Part shown: piece after piece, positions 17,973 to 26,700 of the stretch
Layout of the letters: every line of letters starts with the position of its first letter
Position numbering within the stretch: the stretch's first letter is position 1
Assembly (NCBI GenBank): GCA_031401675.1
Contig: JANNRR010000145.1
Span: forward strand, 1 to 29,097
Direction of reading: 5' to 3'
From: JANNRR01 sp031401675
Lineage (GTDB): Bacteria; Pseudomonadota; Alphaproteobacteria; Rhodobacterales; Rhodobacteraceae
Length of the DNA: 29,097 nucleotides
The notes under the pieces: model-generated
Told to the model about the DNA's origin: nothing
Seen by the model: the letters and a program-made list of their open reading frames with translations, nothing else
The model's database searches: none
Program-made: the position numbers and the translations under genes

Positions 17973-19316
17973 TTACAGCGCCGGGCCGGGCTGCAGCCTG
18001 CTGCCGTCGCTGAAGCGCGAGAACCGGAACGGGGTCAGATCATGGCCCAGCGGACGCTCGGCCACCAGATCGGCCACAACCCGGCCAATGCCGGGGCCGA
18101 TGCCGAAACCATGCGCGCTCATCCCCGTCGCCAGCACCAGCCCGGGCAGGGCCGCCACCCGGTCGATCACCGGCAGGTCGTCAGGCAGTGTGTCGATCAT
18201 CCCGGCCCAGGCGGCGCGGATCGGTGGCGGCCCCAGATCGGGAAAGGCCGCGCAAAACAGCGCCCGCATCCGCTTCAGCGCATACCGGCTCGGGCGCGGC
18301 GACAGCACGCGCACCGCTTCGAACGGCGAGGTGCTGTCGGCGGACCAGCGGCGTGGCGTTCCCCAGGCATCGGGAAAGCCACTCGGGGCGGCGGGCAGAA
18401 AACCGGTGCCGAACGGATCGCGCCACACTTGCGGCAGGTACCTGCCCAGATGCCGGAAGGCGTCGGGGCCGATGAAAAACTCGTGCCAGCCGCGAAGCGC
18501 TAGCGTGTAACCGCCATCCAGACGGCGGCGAAAGGCAAAGTCTGCTGCGGCGGCATTGCCTGCGAACACGTCCGGCATCGGTTCGGTCACAGCCGTCGTG
18601 GAAAAAACCGACAGTTGCGGAAAACTGACGCCATGCGCCTGCCCGAACAGCGACGACCACGCCCCACCCGCCAGCACGACCTGACCACAGGCCACCCGGC
18701 CCGCTTCGGTGATCACGCCGGCCACCCGCCCGCCCGCGATGTCAAGGGCACGGACCGCGCAGTTTTCGGCGATGCTGACCCCCATCCTTGCCACGGCCCG
18801 CGCCAACACAGACACCGCCATTGCCGGTTCGGCCCGCCCGTCCGTGGCGGTCCACAGCCCGCCCACCCAGCCCGAAACGGCGGCCGGGATCATTTCCAGC
18901 ACCTGTTCCCGCGTCAACAACCGGCTGTCCACCTGGTGCGCCCGCGCATGCGCGGTCCAGGCTTCGAAACGCGCCATGTCTTTGGCGGAATTGGCCAGAT
19001 GCAGTGTGCCGGTCTGCCGGAACCCCAGATCCTCGCCGGTGTCCGCTGCAAACTCCTGCCACTGCCGTCCCGCCTCGATCATGATCGGCAGTTCGGCCGG
19101 GTCGCGGCCCTGCTGGCGCACCCAGCCCCAGTTGCGCGACGACTGCTCACCCGCCACCCGGCCCTTTTCGCACACCACCACCGAGAACCCGCGTTTCGCC
19201 AGATGCCAGGCGGTCATCACGCCGATGATCCCGGCGCCGATCACCACCACATCGGCGGACTTTGGCAGCGGCCCGGCAAACTGCACCGGGGTCCGCTCGG
19301 ATATCGGCGCGCTCAT
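17973..19316 (-). CDS. FAD-dependent amine/amino-acid oxidoreductase (DadA/DAO family)
   Basis: 447 residues. The N-terminal Rossmann motif is VVIGAGIIG (Gly27, Gly29, Gly32), with Glu50 at the end of strand two for the FAD ribose. SSRNWGWVRQQGRDPAELP follows, a signature I associate with GlpO/sarcosine-oxidase-like members near peptide importers. The C-terminal GMSAHGFGIGPGIGRVVADL is the second FAD-binding segment. The family oxidises secondary amines or D-amino acids to imines, with transfer to oxygen or a quinone. ATG 19316 overlaps the stop of the deacetylase gene (ATGA), so the two are coupled. A long upstream extension of the frame is only a shadow of that gene. The substrate is unknown. 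Confidence 0.88.
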   Translation of the reverse strand: MSAPISERTPVQFAGPLPKSADVVVIGAGIIGVMTAWHLAKRGFSVVVCEKGRVAGEQSSRNWGWVRQQGRDPAELPIMIEAGRQWQEFAADTGEDLGFRQTGTLHLANSAKDMARFEAWTAHARAHQVDSRLLTREQVLEMIPAAVSGWVGGLWTATDGRAEPAMAVSVLARAVARMGVSIAENCAVRALDIAGGRVAGVITEAGRVACGQVVLAGGAWSSLFGQAHGVSFPQLSVFSTTAVTEPMPDVFAGNAAAADFAFRRRLDGGYTLALRGWHEFFIGPDAFRHLGRYLPQVWRDPFGTGFLPAAPSGFPDAWGTPRRWSADSTSPFEAVRVLSPRPSRYALKRMRALFCAAFPDLGPPPIRAAWAGMIDTLPDDLPVIDRVAALPGLVLATGMSAHGFGIGPGIGRVVADLVAERPLGHDLTPFRFSRFSDGSRLQPGPAL

Positions 19317-20476
19317 GTTGCCAATTCCGTCACCAGCCGGCGCAGGAATGCCTCGCCCGCCGCAAATTGCGCCAGCGTCAGGTACTCGTCGGTCTGGTGC
19401 GCCTGCGCGATGTCGCCCGGCCCGCAGATCACCGCCGAATAGCCTGCCGCCTGAAACTGCCCGGCTTCGGTGCCGTAGCTGACCACATGCGCGCCGTTGT
19501 CGCCGGTCAGCCGGCGCACCAGCGCTTCGGCCGCCCCGTCGGGTTCCGGCACCAGCGCCGGAACATCGAACCGCTCCTCCAGCGTGATCCCGGCCTCGGG
19601 GTGGACGGCCTGCATCCCGGCCTGCACCTCGGCGACGCGGGCGCGAAATTCGTCCTGCCAATCCTGCAGCCGCTCGCCCGGCACCAGCCGGAAATCCAGC
19701 CCGAACCGGCAATCGCCGGCAGTGATGTTGTGCGCCGTGCCGCCGCTGATCATGCCGACGTGTACCGTCGTGTACGGCGGGTCGAACATCGCCGCCAGCG
19801 GCCCCGGTGCCTGCGCCAGCCCCGCCGCGTTGCGCTCGTTGGCCCAGGCAATCAGTTTGGCCCCCTGCATGATGGCATTGACCCCCCGATGCAGGATCGA
19901 GGAATGCACTTCGTGCCCGCGAACGTGCACGGCATACCCCATGCCGCCCTTGTGTCCGGCCACCGCCTGCATCATCGACGGCTCGCCCACGATCACCGCC
20001 GCCGCCCGTGGCAACACAGCCGCCAGCTGCGCGATCATCGGCACGGCACCGGTACAACCCAGCTCCTCGTCGTAACTCAGGGCAATCTGCAAAGGGCGCT
20101 TGACCCCGGCGGCCAGCGCCACCGGCACCATGGCCAGCGCCAACGCCACGAAGCCCTTCATGTCGCAGGTGCCCCGGCCGAACAGCTTGCCGTCGCGTTC
20201 CACGACCGTGAACGGATCGCTGGTCCAGTTCTGCCCATCGACCGGCACCACATCGCTGTGCCCCGACAGCACCACGCCACCCGCCACCATCGGCCCGACA
20301 TGGGCGAACAGGGCTGCCTTGGTCCGATCGTCATTCCAGACCCGGTGCGCCACCACCCCCCACGAGGCGAGGTACTGCTCGACCCAGTCGATCAACGCCA
20401 GATTGCTGTCGCGGCTGACCGTCGGAAACGCCACCAGCCGGTCCAGAATATCGCGCGCCGTCAACTGTTGGCCCAT
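19313..20476 (-). CDS. argE: ArgE-type acetylornithine deacetylase (M20)
   Basis: A metal-dependent deacetylase of the ArgE/DapE group. 387 residues. Motifs: LSGHSDVVPVDGQNW (His73, Asp75), GRGTCDMKGF (Asp105, bridging), SYDEELGCTGA (Glu137 catalytic, Glu138 ligand) and VIVGEPSMM. The dimerisation domain has HKGGMGYAVHVRGHEVHSS. I chose ATG 20476 over the GTG at 20488, since TGGGGA lies six bases before the ATG. It overlaps the following FAD oxidoreductase and is divergent from the ABC importer. In this setting it may act on an imported N-acyl compound and not in arginine biosynthesis, so the symbol reflects family resemblance. Confidence 0.88.
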   Translation of the reverse strand: MGQQLTARDILDRLVAFPTVSRDSNLALIDWVEQYLASWGVVAHRVWNDDRTKAALFAHVGPMVAGGVVLSGHSDVVPVDGQNWTSDPFTVVERDGKLFGRGTCDMKGFVALALAMVPVALAAGVKRPLQIALSYDEELGCTGAVPMIAQLAAVLPRAAAVIVGEPSMMQAVAGHKGGMGYAVHVRGHEVHSSILHRGVNAIMQGAKLIAWANERNAAGLAQAPGPLAAMFDPPYTTVHVGMISGGTAHNITAGDCRFGLDFRLVPGERLQDWQDEFRARVAEVQAGMQAVHPEAGITLEERFDVPALVPEPDGAAEALVRRLTGDNGAHVVSYGTEAGQFQAAGYSAVICGPGDIAQAHQTDEYLTLAQFAAGEAFLRRLVTELAT

Positions 20477-20698
20477 CCGGTTCCCCACTTTTCAAGGCAG
20501 CCTGATTGGCCCCAGAGGGAAGGTCAAGGGCGGCCGCCCGTTCCCGCGCCGTTCCGCTGACGCAACGGCACTGGAAAGCGAAACCATATTGCCGCATTGG
20601 AAAAACTTGCTAACACTGTTCGCATCAAGTCAGCCGGGACCAACCCGGCGACTGCAACCGCCAAAGAACAAAAGAAAATATCCGCTGGGGAGCGTTTA
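20477..20698. promoter_or_regulatory. Divergent promoter region, deacetylase/ABC importer
   Basis: 222 bases between the two divergent transcription units. The right half is AT-richer (cattggaaaaacttgctaacac; aaagaacaaaagaaaata), as expected for promoters. I see no confident -35/-10 pair or operator palindrome. Confidence 0.4.
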
Positions 20699-21703
20699 AT
20701 GCCCGATGGGGCGCAACCAATCCTTGATGTCAGGGGTCTGGAAACCGTTTTCAGAACGCGCGGTGGCGAGGTTCATGCGGTCAATTCGGTCAGTTTCACT
20801 CTGAAACCCGGCGAATTGCTGGGCGTCGTCGGCGAAAGCGGTTCCGGCAAGAGCGTTACGATGATGTCGCTGATCGGCCTGTTGCCGTCACCGCCGGCGG
20901 ATGTCCGCGGCGGGCAGGTGCTGTTTCAGGGCCGCGACCTGCTGCAGGTGCAGGAAAGCGAACTGCGCGCCATCCGCGGATCCGACATCGGCTTCATCTT
21001 TCAGGACCCGATGACCAGCCTGAACCCGGTGTTCAACGTCGGCTTTCAGATCATGGAACCCCTGCGCAAGCACATGGGGATGAACCGGGCGCAGGCCGCC
21101 GCCCGGGCGCTGGAACTGATGGACCTGGTCGGCATCCCGGATGCCAAACGGCGGCTGAAGGACTATCCGCACCAGTTCTCGGGCGGGATGCGGCAGCGGG
21201 TGATGATTGCCATAGCCTTGGCCTGCGATCCGAAAGTGCTGATCGCGGATGAACCGACAACGGCGCTGGACGTCACGATTCAGGCACAGATTCTGGAACT
21301 GATCCGTGATCTGCGCCGCAAGCTGGGCATGGCGATCGTCTGGATCACCCACGACCTTGGCGTCATCGCCGGTATCGCCGACCGGGTGATGGTGATGTAT
21401 GGCGGCCAGATCGTCGAACATGGCCCGGTCAGGGAACTGTTCGCCAATCCGCAGCACCCCTATACCCGCGCGCTGCTGGAAACCATCCCCCGGCTGGCCG
21501 GTCAGCGCACCGCCAAGCTGAAGGTCATCGAAGGCCAGCCGCCGATCATGGCCGAAGCACCAAGTTCCTGCCCGTTCCGCGCCCGCTGCGCCCACGCGTT
21601 TGACCGTTGCGCCCGGCAGAACCCGGCCCGCATTGCCGTCGGCAACGGTCACGATGTCGCCTGTTTCTGGGACCCGGCAACCGGAGGGGCCCGCGATGTT
21701 TGA
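20699..21703 (+). CDS. Peptide-type ABC importer ATP-binding protein (OppD/DppD)
   Basis: One of two ATPases energising the importer. 334 residues. Walker A is GESGSGKS, the Q-loop is FIFQDPMTSLNP, the signature is FSGGMRQR, Walker B is VLIADEPTTALD, and the switch histidine is in WITHDLG. The C-terminal oligopeptide-transporter extension has the cysteine cluster CPFRARC, with further cysteines in FDRCARQN and DVACFWD. ATG 20699 has GGGGAG seven bases upstream. It overlaps the next gene by eight bases. It is the first gene of the operon; in classical dpp/opp operons the ATPases come last. Confidence 0.95.
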   Translation: MPDGAQPILDVRGLETVFRTRGGEVHAVNSVSFTLKPGELLGVVGESGSGKSVTMMSLIGLLPSPPADVRGGQVLFQGRDLLQVQESELRAIRGSDIGFIFQDPMTSLNPVFNVGFQIMEPLRKHMGMNRAQAAARALELMDLVGIPDAKRRLKDYPHQFSGGMRQRVMIAIALACDPKVLIADEPTTALDVTIQAQILELIRDLRRKLGMAIVWITHDLGVIAGIADRVMVMYGGQIVEHGPVRELFANPQHPYTRALLETIPRLAGQRTAKLKVIEGQPPIMAEAPSSCPFRARCAHAFDRCARQNPARIAVGNGHDVACFWDPATGGARDV

Positions 21704-22757
21704 CGGTGCCGCGAAAAAGCTGGTCGAGGTGCGGGCGCTCAAGATGTATTTCCCGATCTATTCCGGCCTGTTGCGCCGGAAATCGGGGGACGTGAAAGCG
21801 GTCGACAACATCTCTTTCGACATATTCGAAGGCGAAACCCTTGGCCTTGTCGGCGAATCCGGCTGTGGCAAGTCCACTGCCGGGCGGGCGATCCTGCGGC
21901 TTTATGACCTGACCGCCGGCTCGGTCAAGATCGACGGCAAGGAAATCGCCGACGCCGACCCCGAAACCCTGCGCCGGATGCGGCCGATGATGCAGATGGT
22001 GTTTCAGGACCCGCAGGCCAGCCTGAACCCGCGCATGACAGTGGCGGCGATCATCGGCGAGCCGCTGGAGGAACATACAAAACTTACCCGCGTCGAAAAG
22101 AACGAACGGATTTATGAACTGATGGATGCGGTCGGGCTGAACCGCAACTTTGCCAACCGCTATCCGCACGCGTTTTCCGGCGGGCAAAGACAGCGGATCG
22201 GCATCGCCCGGGCGCTGGCGCTGAACCCGAAATTCATTGTCTGCGACGAACCGATTGCCGCGCTGGATGTGTCGATCCAGGCCCAGGTGGTGAACCTGCT
22301 GGAGGAGCTGCAGGAAAAGTTCAACCTGACCTATCTGTTCATTTCCCACGATCTCAGCATGGTCCGTCATATCGCTGACCGGGTGGCGGTCATGTATCTG
22401 GGCCAGATCGCCGAACTTGGCCCCCGCGACGGCTTGTATGAAACCCCGCTGCACCCCTACACTCAGGCGCTGTTGTCGGCGGTGCCCGAACCCGACCCCG
22501 CCATGGCGGGCGGAAAGAACCGAACGATCCTGGTGGGTGACGTGCCCTCCCCGGCCAATCCGCCGAAAGGCTGCAATTTCAGCACCCGCTGCCCGCGCGT
22601 GATGGACGTGTGCCGCCAGACCGAGCCCGTTTTGTCCGAGGTGCAGCCGGGCCGGTTCGTCGCCTGCCACCTGTATCCCGAAACCATGCCAAAAGCGTCC
22701 GGGCCAACCGGACGCGCCGAGGCCGCAGAGCATTATCAACAAGGAGAGACTTCATGA
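21696..22757 (+). CDS. Peptide-type ABC importer ATP-binding protein (OppF/DppF)
   Basis: The second ATPase subunit. 353 residues. Walker A is GESGCGKST, the Q-loop is MVFQDPQASLNP, the signature is FSGGQRQRIGIARAL, Walker B is FIVCDEPIAALDVS, and the switch histidine is in FISHDLS. The C-terminal extension has CNFSTRCPRVMDVC. ATG 21696 lies inside the end of the preceding gene and has GGAGGGG at good spacing. Its stop overlaps the next start (ATGA). Isoleucine replaces the usual threonine after DEP in Walker B, a mild deviation. Confidence 0.95.
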   Translation: MFDGAAKKLVEVRALKMYFPIYSGLLRRKSGDVKAVDNISFDIFEGETLGLVGESGCGKSTAGRAILRLYDLTAGSVKIDGKEIADADPETLRRMRPMMQMVFQDPQASLNPRMTVAAIIGEPLEEHTKLTRVEKNERIYELMDAVGLNRNFANRYPHAFSGGQRQRIGIARALALNPKFIVCDEPIAALDVSIQAQVVNLLEELQEKFNLTYLFISHDLSMVRHIADRVAVMYLGQIAELGPRDGLYETPLHPYTQALLSAVPEPDPAMAGGKNRTILVGDVPSPANPPKGCNFSTRCPRVMDVCRQTEPVLSEVQPGRFVACHLYPETMPKASGPTGRAEAAEHYQQGETS

Positions 22758-24457
22758 ACCTCAAGACTGCCCTATTGGGCGTGGTGGCGGCCGTAGCGCT
22801 CGCCCCCGCTGCCTTTGCCGAGCGTGGCTCGGACGGCCATGTCAACATCATTTACTGGCAGGCGCCATCGACCCTGAATCCGTTCCTGTCGGGCGGCACC
22901 AAAGAGATCGAGTCCGCGTCGCTGGTCATCGAGCCTTTGGCGGGCTTTGACGAAACTGGCGCGGTGTTTGCCCGGCTGGCTGCCGAAGTTCCGACTCTGG
23001 CCAATGGCGGGGTTTCGGAAGATCTGACCTCGATCACCTGGAAACTGAAGCCCGGGCTGCTGTGGTCCGATGGCACGCCCGTCACCTCTGCCGACGTGGT
23101 CTTTACCGGCGAATATTGCATGCATCCCGAAGGCGGCTGTGCGCAGTTGTCGAAATTCGAAGGGGTGCAGTCGATCGAGGCCGTCGATGATCTGACCGTC
23201 AAGATCACCTTTACCGGCCCGAAGCCGAACCCCTATCTGACCTTTGTCGGCAACACCTCGCCGATCATTCAGAAGGCGCAGTTCGCCGACTGCCTGGGGG
23301 CCAAGGCGCAGGAATGCACCGAGGCCAACTTCAACCCGATCGGCACCGGCCCGTTCGTGGTGACGGAATTCCGCACAAATGACGTGATCCAGATGGCCGC
23401 CAACCCGAACTACCGCGACCCGGCCAAACCGGCCTTTGCCACGCTGACGCTGAAAGGCGGCGGCGATGCCGTGGCCTCGGCCCGCGCCGTGTTGGAAACC
23501 GGCGAGTTCGATTATGCTTGGAACACCCAGATAGCCCCCGATCTGCAGGAATCGATGGCAGCTGGCGGCAAAGGCGTGTTCATCAGAGCCTTCGGTTCGC
23601 TGGTCGAACGGATCGAGATGAACATGACCGACCCTTCCCCTGAACTGGCCGAAGGCGAACGCTCTACCGCCGCCCACCCGCACCCGATCCTGTCAGATGT
23701 CAGGGTGCGTGAGGCGCTGTCCAAAGCCATCGACCGTGCGCTGCTGGTCGAAGTCGGCTATGGCTCCGCCGGTCAGCCGACCTGCAACATCGTCCCGGCC
23801 CCGGCCCAATACGCCTCGGAGAATACCGGCTGTATCGCGCAGGATGTCGAGGGTGCCAAGGCGCTGCTGGCCGAAGCTGGCTGGGCCGACAGCGATGGCG
23901 ACGGTATTCTGGACAAGGACGGCAAGAAGCTGCGCCTGCTCTTTCAATCCTCGACCAACGCCGTGCGTCAGGATTTCCAGGCACTTATCAAACAGTGGTG
24001 GAATGACATTGGCGTGGAGGTCGAATTGAAGAATATCGACGCGTCGGTGTTTTTCGGAGGCGACCCCGGCTCGCCCGACACTTTCCAGAAATTCTATGCC
24101 GACGTGGAGATGTATGCCAACGAGTTCGACGGTACCGACCCCGAGGCCTACCTTGCCAACTATTCTTGCTCCAAGGCACCGCGTCCAGACACGCAATGGC
24201 AGGGCGAAAACATGAACCGCTACTGCGACCCTGCCTATGACACGCTGGTCGCCGAACTCAGCCGGACCGGCGATCCGATCAAGCGGGGCGAATTGGCCAA
24301 ACGGATGAACGACATGGTGACCAAAGACAGTTTCACCGTCGTGCCGCTGGTAGCGCGCGGGCGGCTGGATGCCATCGCCATCACGCTCGGAGGCGTGGTG
24401 CCGACCGCCTGGGACTCGCGTCTATGGAACGCCTCCGATTGGTTCCGTGTGAAGTGA
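22754..24457 (+). CDS. Peptide-type ABC importer substrate-binding protein (SBP_bac_5)
   Basis: A periplasmic binding protein that delivers substrate to the permeases. 567 residues with a signal peptide (about 1-22, MNLKTALLGVVAAVALAPAAFA). It is typical of family 5: IIYWQAPSTLNPFLSGG, LKPGLLWSDGTPVTSADVVFT, and VREALSKAIDRALLVE. AAGGAGAG lies seven bases before ATG 22754, the strongest ribosome site in the operon. The mature protein has eight cysteines in four sequential close pairs (CMHPEGGC; CLGAKAQEC; PTC...TGC; YSC...RYC), suggesting disulfides. The ligand is unknown. A REP-like hairpin separates it from the permease genes. Confidence 0.94.
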   Translation: MNLKTALLGVVAAVALAPAAFAERGSDGHVNIIYWQAPSTLNPFLSGGTKEIESASLVIEPLAGFDETGAVFARLAAEVPTLANGGVSEDLTSITWKLKPGLLWSDGTPVTSADVVFTGEYCMHPEGGCAQLSKFEGVQSIEAVDDLTVKITFTGPKPNPYLTFVGNTSPIIQKAQFADCLGAKAQECTEANFNPIGTGPFVVTEFRTNDVIQMAANPNYRDPAKPAFATLTLKGGGDAVASARAVLETGEFDYAWNTQIAPDLQESMAAGGKGVFIRAFGSLVERIEMNMTDPSPELAEGERSTAAHPHPILSDVRVREALSKAIDRALLVEVGYGSAGQPTCNIVPAPAQYASENTGCIAQDVEGAKALLAEAGWADSDGDGILDKDGKKLRLLFQSSTNAVRQDFQALIKQWWNDIGVEVELKNIDASVFFGGDPGSPDTFQKFYADVEMYANEFDGTDPEAYLANYSCSKAPRPDTQWQGENMNRYCDPAYDTLVAELSRTGDPIKRGELAKRMNDMVTKDSFTVVPLVARGRLDAIAITLGGVVPTAWDSRLWNASDWFRVK

Positions 24458-24462
24458 TGACT

Positions 24463-24492
24463 TGTAGGGTGGGCAATACTGCCCACCCTACA
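24463..24492. repeat. REP-like hairpin between binding-protein and permease genes
   Basis: A perfect 13-bp inverted repeat, tgtagggtgggca/tgcccaccctaca, with loop atac, starts five bases after the binding-protein stop. No T-run follows, so it is unlike a terminator. The GTAGGGTGGGCA...TGCCCACC type is, from memory, a widespread dispersed repeat in bacteria. Confidence 0.85.
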
Positions 24493-24515
24493 CCCCGACC
24501 CCAAGGCATCGCGGC

Positions 24516-25523
24516 ATGTTCACCTACACGCTCCGGCGGCTTATCCTGGCCATCCCGACGCTTCTGTTCATCTCGCTTGTGATTTTCCTTTTGATCGACC
24601 TGGCCCCCGGCTCGCCGATGAGTCAGGTGCCGCTGACTGTTCCCCCCGAAGTCAAACAGAAAATGATGGAGGCGCTTGGCGCAGATCAACCGATGATCGT
24701 GCGCTATGTGCTTTGGCTGAAACAGTTTTTCATCGTCGAGCCGCTGCACGTCATCGACAGCTGGACCGGCTGGCATCTGGCCGGCGATGCGCAGCGCGTG
24801 GTGTCGTGGCAGTCGCGCAGCCCGGTCGCCGACATCATCGCCCAGCGGATGCCGCAGACCCTTACCGTCGTCGGCATGTCCTACATCATCGGCGTCCTGA
24901 TCGCCCTGCCCATCGGCATCCTGTCGGCTTACCGGCAATACTCCTGGTTCGACCAGATCGGCACCTTCATCTCGATGATTGGCTTTTCGGTGCCGACCTT
25001 CTTCACCGGCGTGCTGCTGATCGTGATCTTTTCGGTCTGGCTCGGCTGGTTTCCGTCGGTCTATGACACCACGTTGGCGGTGAACGACTGGGCCAGCTTC
25101 AAACAGCAGGTCCGGCAGATGACCCTGCCCGTCACCGTGCTGGCCCTGTTCAACGCCAGTCAGATCAGCCGCTTCATGCGCGCCTCGATGCTGGATAACC
25201 TGCAGCAGGATTACGTGCGGACCGCCCGCGCCAAAGGCCTGACCGAGCGGGTGGTGGTGCTGGTGCATGTGCTGCGCAACTCGCTGATCCCGGTGGTTAC
25301 CGTCATCGCCCTCGGCATCCCCACCATCTTCGGCGGCGCCATCATCACCGAGCAGGTGTTCAAGGTGAACGGCCTCGGTGCCCTGCTGATCACCGCGATC
25401 TATGCCAACGACCTGCCGATGGTGCAGACGCTGACCTTCATCTTTGCCGTGCTGATCGTGCTGTTCAATCTTGTCGCCGACATCCTGTACGGCGTGCTCG
25501 ATCCGAGGATCCGCTATGACTGA
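24516..25523 (+). CDS. Peptide-type ABC importer permease (OppB/DppB)
   Basis: A transmembrane channel subunit. 335 residues starting MFTYTLRRLILAIPTLLFISLV, the standard N-terminus of this subunit. Six membrane helices and the ATPase-coupling loop DYVRTARAKGLTERVVVLVH. It ends ILYGVLDPRIRYD, as is typical. The ribosome site is weak (aaggcatcgcggc), in contrast to the binding-protein gene, and the REP-like hairpin precedes it. Its stop overlaps the next start by eight bases. Confidence 0.95.
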   Translation: MFTYTLRRLILAIPTLLFISLVIFLLIDLAPGSPMSQVPLTVPPEVKQKMMEALGADQPMIVRYVLWLKQFFIVEPLHVIDSWTGWHLAGDAQRVVSWQSRSPVADIIAQRMPQTLTVVGMSYIIGVLIALPIGILSAYRQYSWFDQIGTFISMIGFSVPTFFTGVLLIVIFSVWLGWFPSVYDTTLAVNDWASFKQQVRQMTLPVTVLALFNASQISRFMRASMLDNLQQDYVRTARAKGLTERVVVLVHVLRNSLIPVVTVIALGIPTIFGGAIITEQVFKVNGLGALLITAIYANDLPMVQTLTFIFAVLIVLFNLVADILYGVLDPRIRYD

Positions 25524-26454
25524 AACCGCCATTCCCAAGGGCACCAAGGCCTTTGTCGCCGACGAGGCGCTGAAGCCGCCGCGCAACCAGTGGTGGGACG
25601 TTTGGGACCAGTTCCGCACGCACAAGGGCGCGATGGTTGGGGCGGCGGTGTTTCTGCTGATCTGTCTGGCCATCGTGATCGGCCCGTTCGTCTGGACCAT
25701 CGATCCGACCTTCATCGACATCCGCGCCCGTAACAAGGGGCCCAGCTGGGCGCACCCGATGGGGGCGGATCAGCTGGGACGCGACATCCTTGCCCGGATG
25801 ATGGCCGGCGGCCAAGTGTCGATTGCCGTCGGCATGGTCGCCATGGTGCTGGGGCTGATCATCGGCACCGGTGTCGGCGTCATCGCCGGCTATTTCCGCT
25901 GGCTCGACGGCCCCTTGATGCGACTGACCGACCTCTTCCTGGCGCTGCCGTTGCTGCCTCTGCTTTTGGTCATGGTCATGCTGTTCCGTGAACCGCTTTC
26001 CGGGCGGTTCGGACCGGAAACCGGCATCTTCCTGCTGATCGTCTTTGCCATCGGCATCACCAGCTGGATGCACACCGCCCGGATCGTGCGCGGCGACGTG
26101 CTGGCACTCAAGGAACGTGAATTCGTGCTGGCCGCCCGGTCCATCGGCACCCCGCCGCGCCGGATGATCCTGCGCCACATCCTGCCCAACGTCATGTCGC
26201 CGATCATGGTCTCAGCCTCGCTGGGCATCGCCAATGCCATCATCACCGAATCGGTGCTGTCGTTCCTTGGCCTTGGCTTCCCGCCCGACTTCCCGACCTG
26301 GGGCCGCCTGCTGTTCGAGGGCGTGGACTACCTGCAGCAATACCCCGAACGGGTGATCTGGCCCGGGCTGGCCATCAGTTTCACCGTTCTGTCAGTCAAT
26401 TACATCGGCGACGGCATCCGCGACGCGCTCGACCCGCGGATTCGCGGCCGCTGA
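25516..26454 (+). CDS. Peptide-type ABC importer permease (OppC/DppC)
   Basis: The second channel subunit. 312 residues. The N-terminal cytoplasmic segment is followed by a first helix (FRTHKGAMVGAAVFLLI), the family phrase SWAHPMGADQLGRDILARMM, the coupling loop EFVLAARSIGTPPRRMILRH, and the C-terminal ITESVLSFLGLGFPPDFPTWG and GDGIRDALDPRIRGR. ATG 25516 lies within the end of the first permease gene. Last gene of the operon. Confidence 0.95.
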   Translation: MTETAIPKGTKAFVADEALKPPRNQWWDVWDQFRTHKGAMVGAAVFLLICLAIVIGPFVWTIDPTFIDIRARNKGPSWAHPMGADQLGRDILARMMAGGQVSIAVGMVAMVLGLIIGTGVGVIAGYFRWLDGPLMRLTDLFLALPLLPLLLVMVMLFREPLSGRFGPETGIFLLIVFAIGITSWMHTARIVRGDVLALKEREFVLAARSIGTPPRRMILRHILPNVMSPIMVSASLGIANAIITESVLSFLGLGFPPDFPTWGRLLFEGVDYLQQYPERVIWPGLAISFTVLSVNYIGDGIRDALDPRIRGR

Positions 26455-26650
26455 CTTTGCCAAATGCGGCAGGATTGTTCGCGTTTTTTGAACAGTTGAT
26501 CAAAGATCCGGCAGATCGTAAACAAATGCTTGATGACCCTACGTCAACACTCTACGCATTGATTAAGGCTTTCGCCGCGTCTTTGGGTTGAGGGAGGAGC
26601 TTCCTGTTTAACCGCAGGTTGCCTCGATCCGTAAAGCAGCGCTGGCGGTT

Positions 26651-26691
26651 GCGGCGACCGGCATATTTCTGCCGGTCGCCGCGTTTGTTTT
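26651..26691 (+). terminator. Strong rho-independent terminator
   Basis: A perfect 13-bp stem, gcggcgaccggca/tgccggtcgccgc, with loop tatttc, then gtttgtttt. The T-run is on the plus strand, so it ends transcription coming from the importer operon or from something starting in 26455-26650. It is almost 200 bases after the last permease stop, unusually far. Confidence 0.85.
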
Positions 26692-26700
26692 GGAACTGTT

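Noticed and set aside
17973..20057. A 694-residue reading of the FAD oxidoreductase.
   Set aside because: The extra N-terminal 247 residues are a shadow of the overlapping deacetylase gene. The GAGIIG-containing protein starts at 19316.
26457..26591. A 44-residue peptide resembling RiPP-type leader sequences (FEQLIKDPADRK...MLDDPTSTLYAL).
   Set aside because: The halves are in different frames: the run cgtaaaacaaatg forces TGA soon after DPADRKTNA. No ribosome site precedes either part. Kept only as a finding about the spacer.
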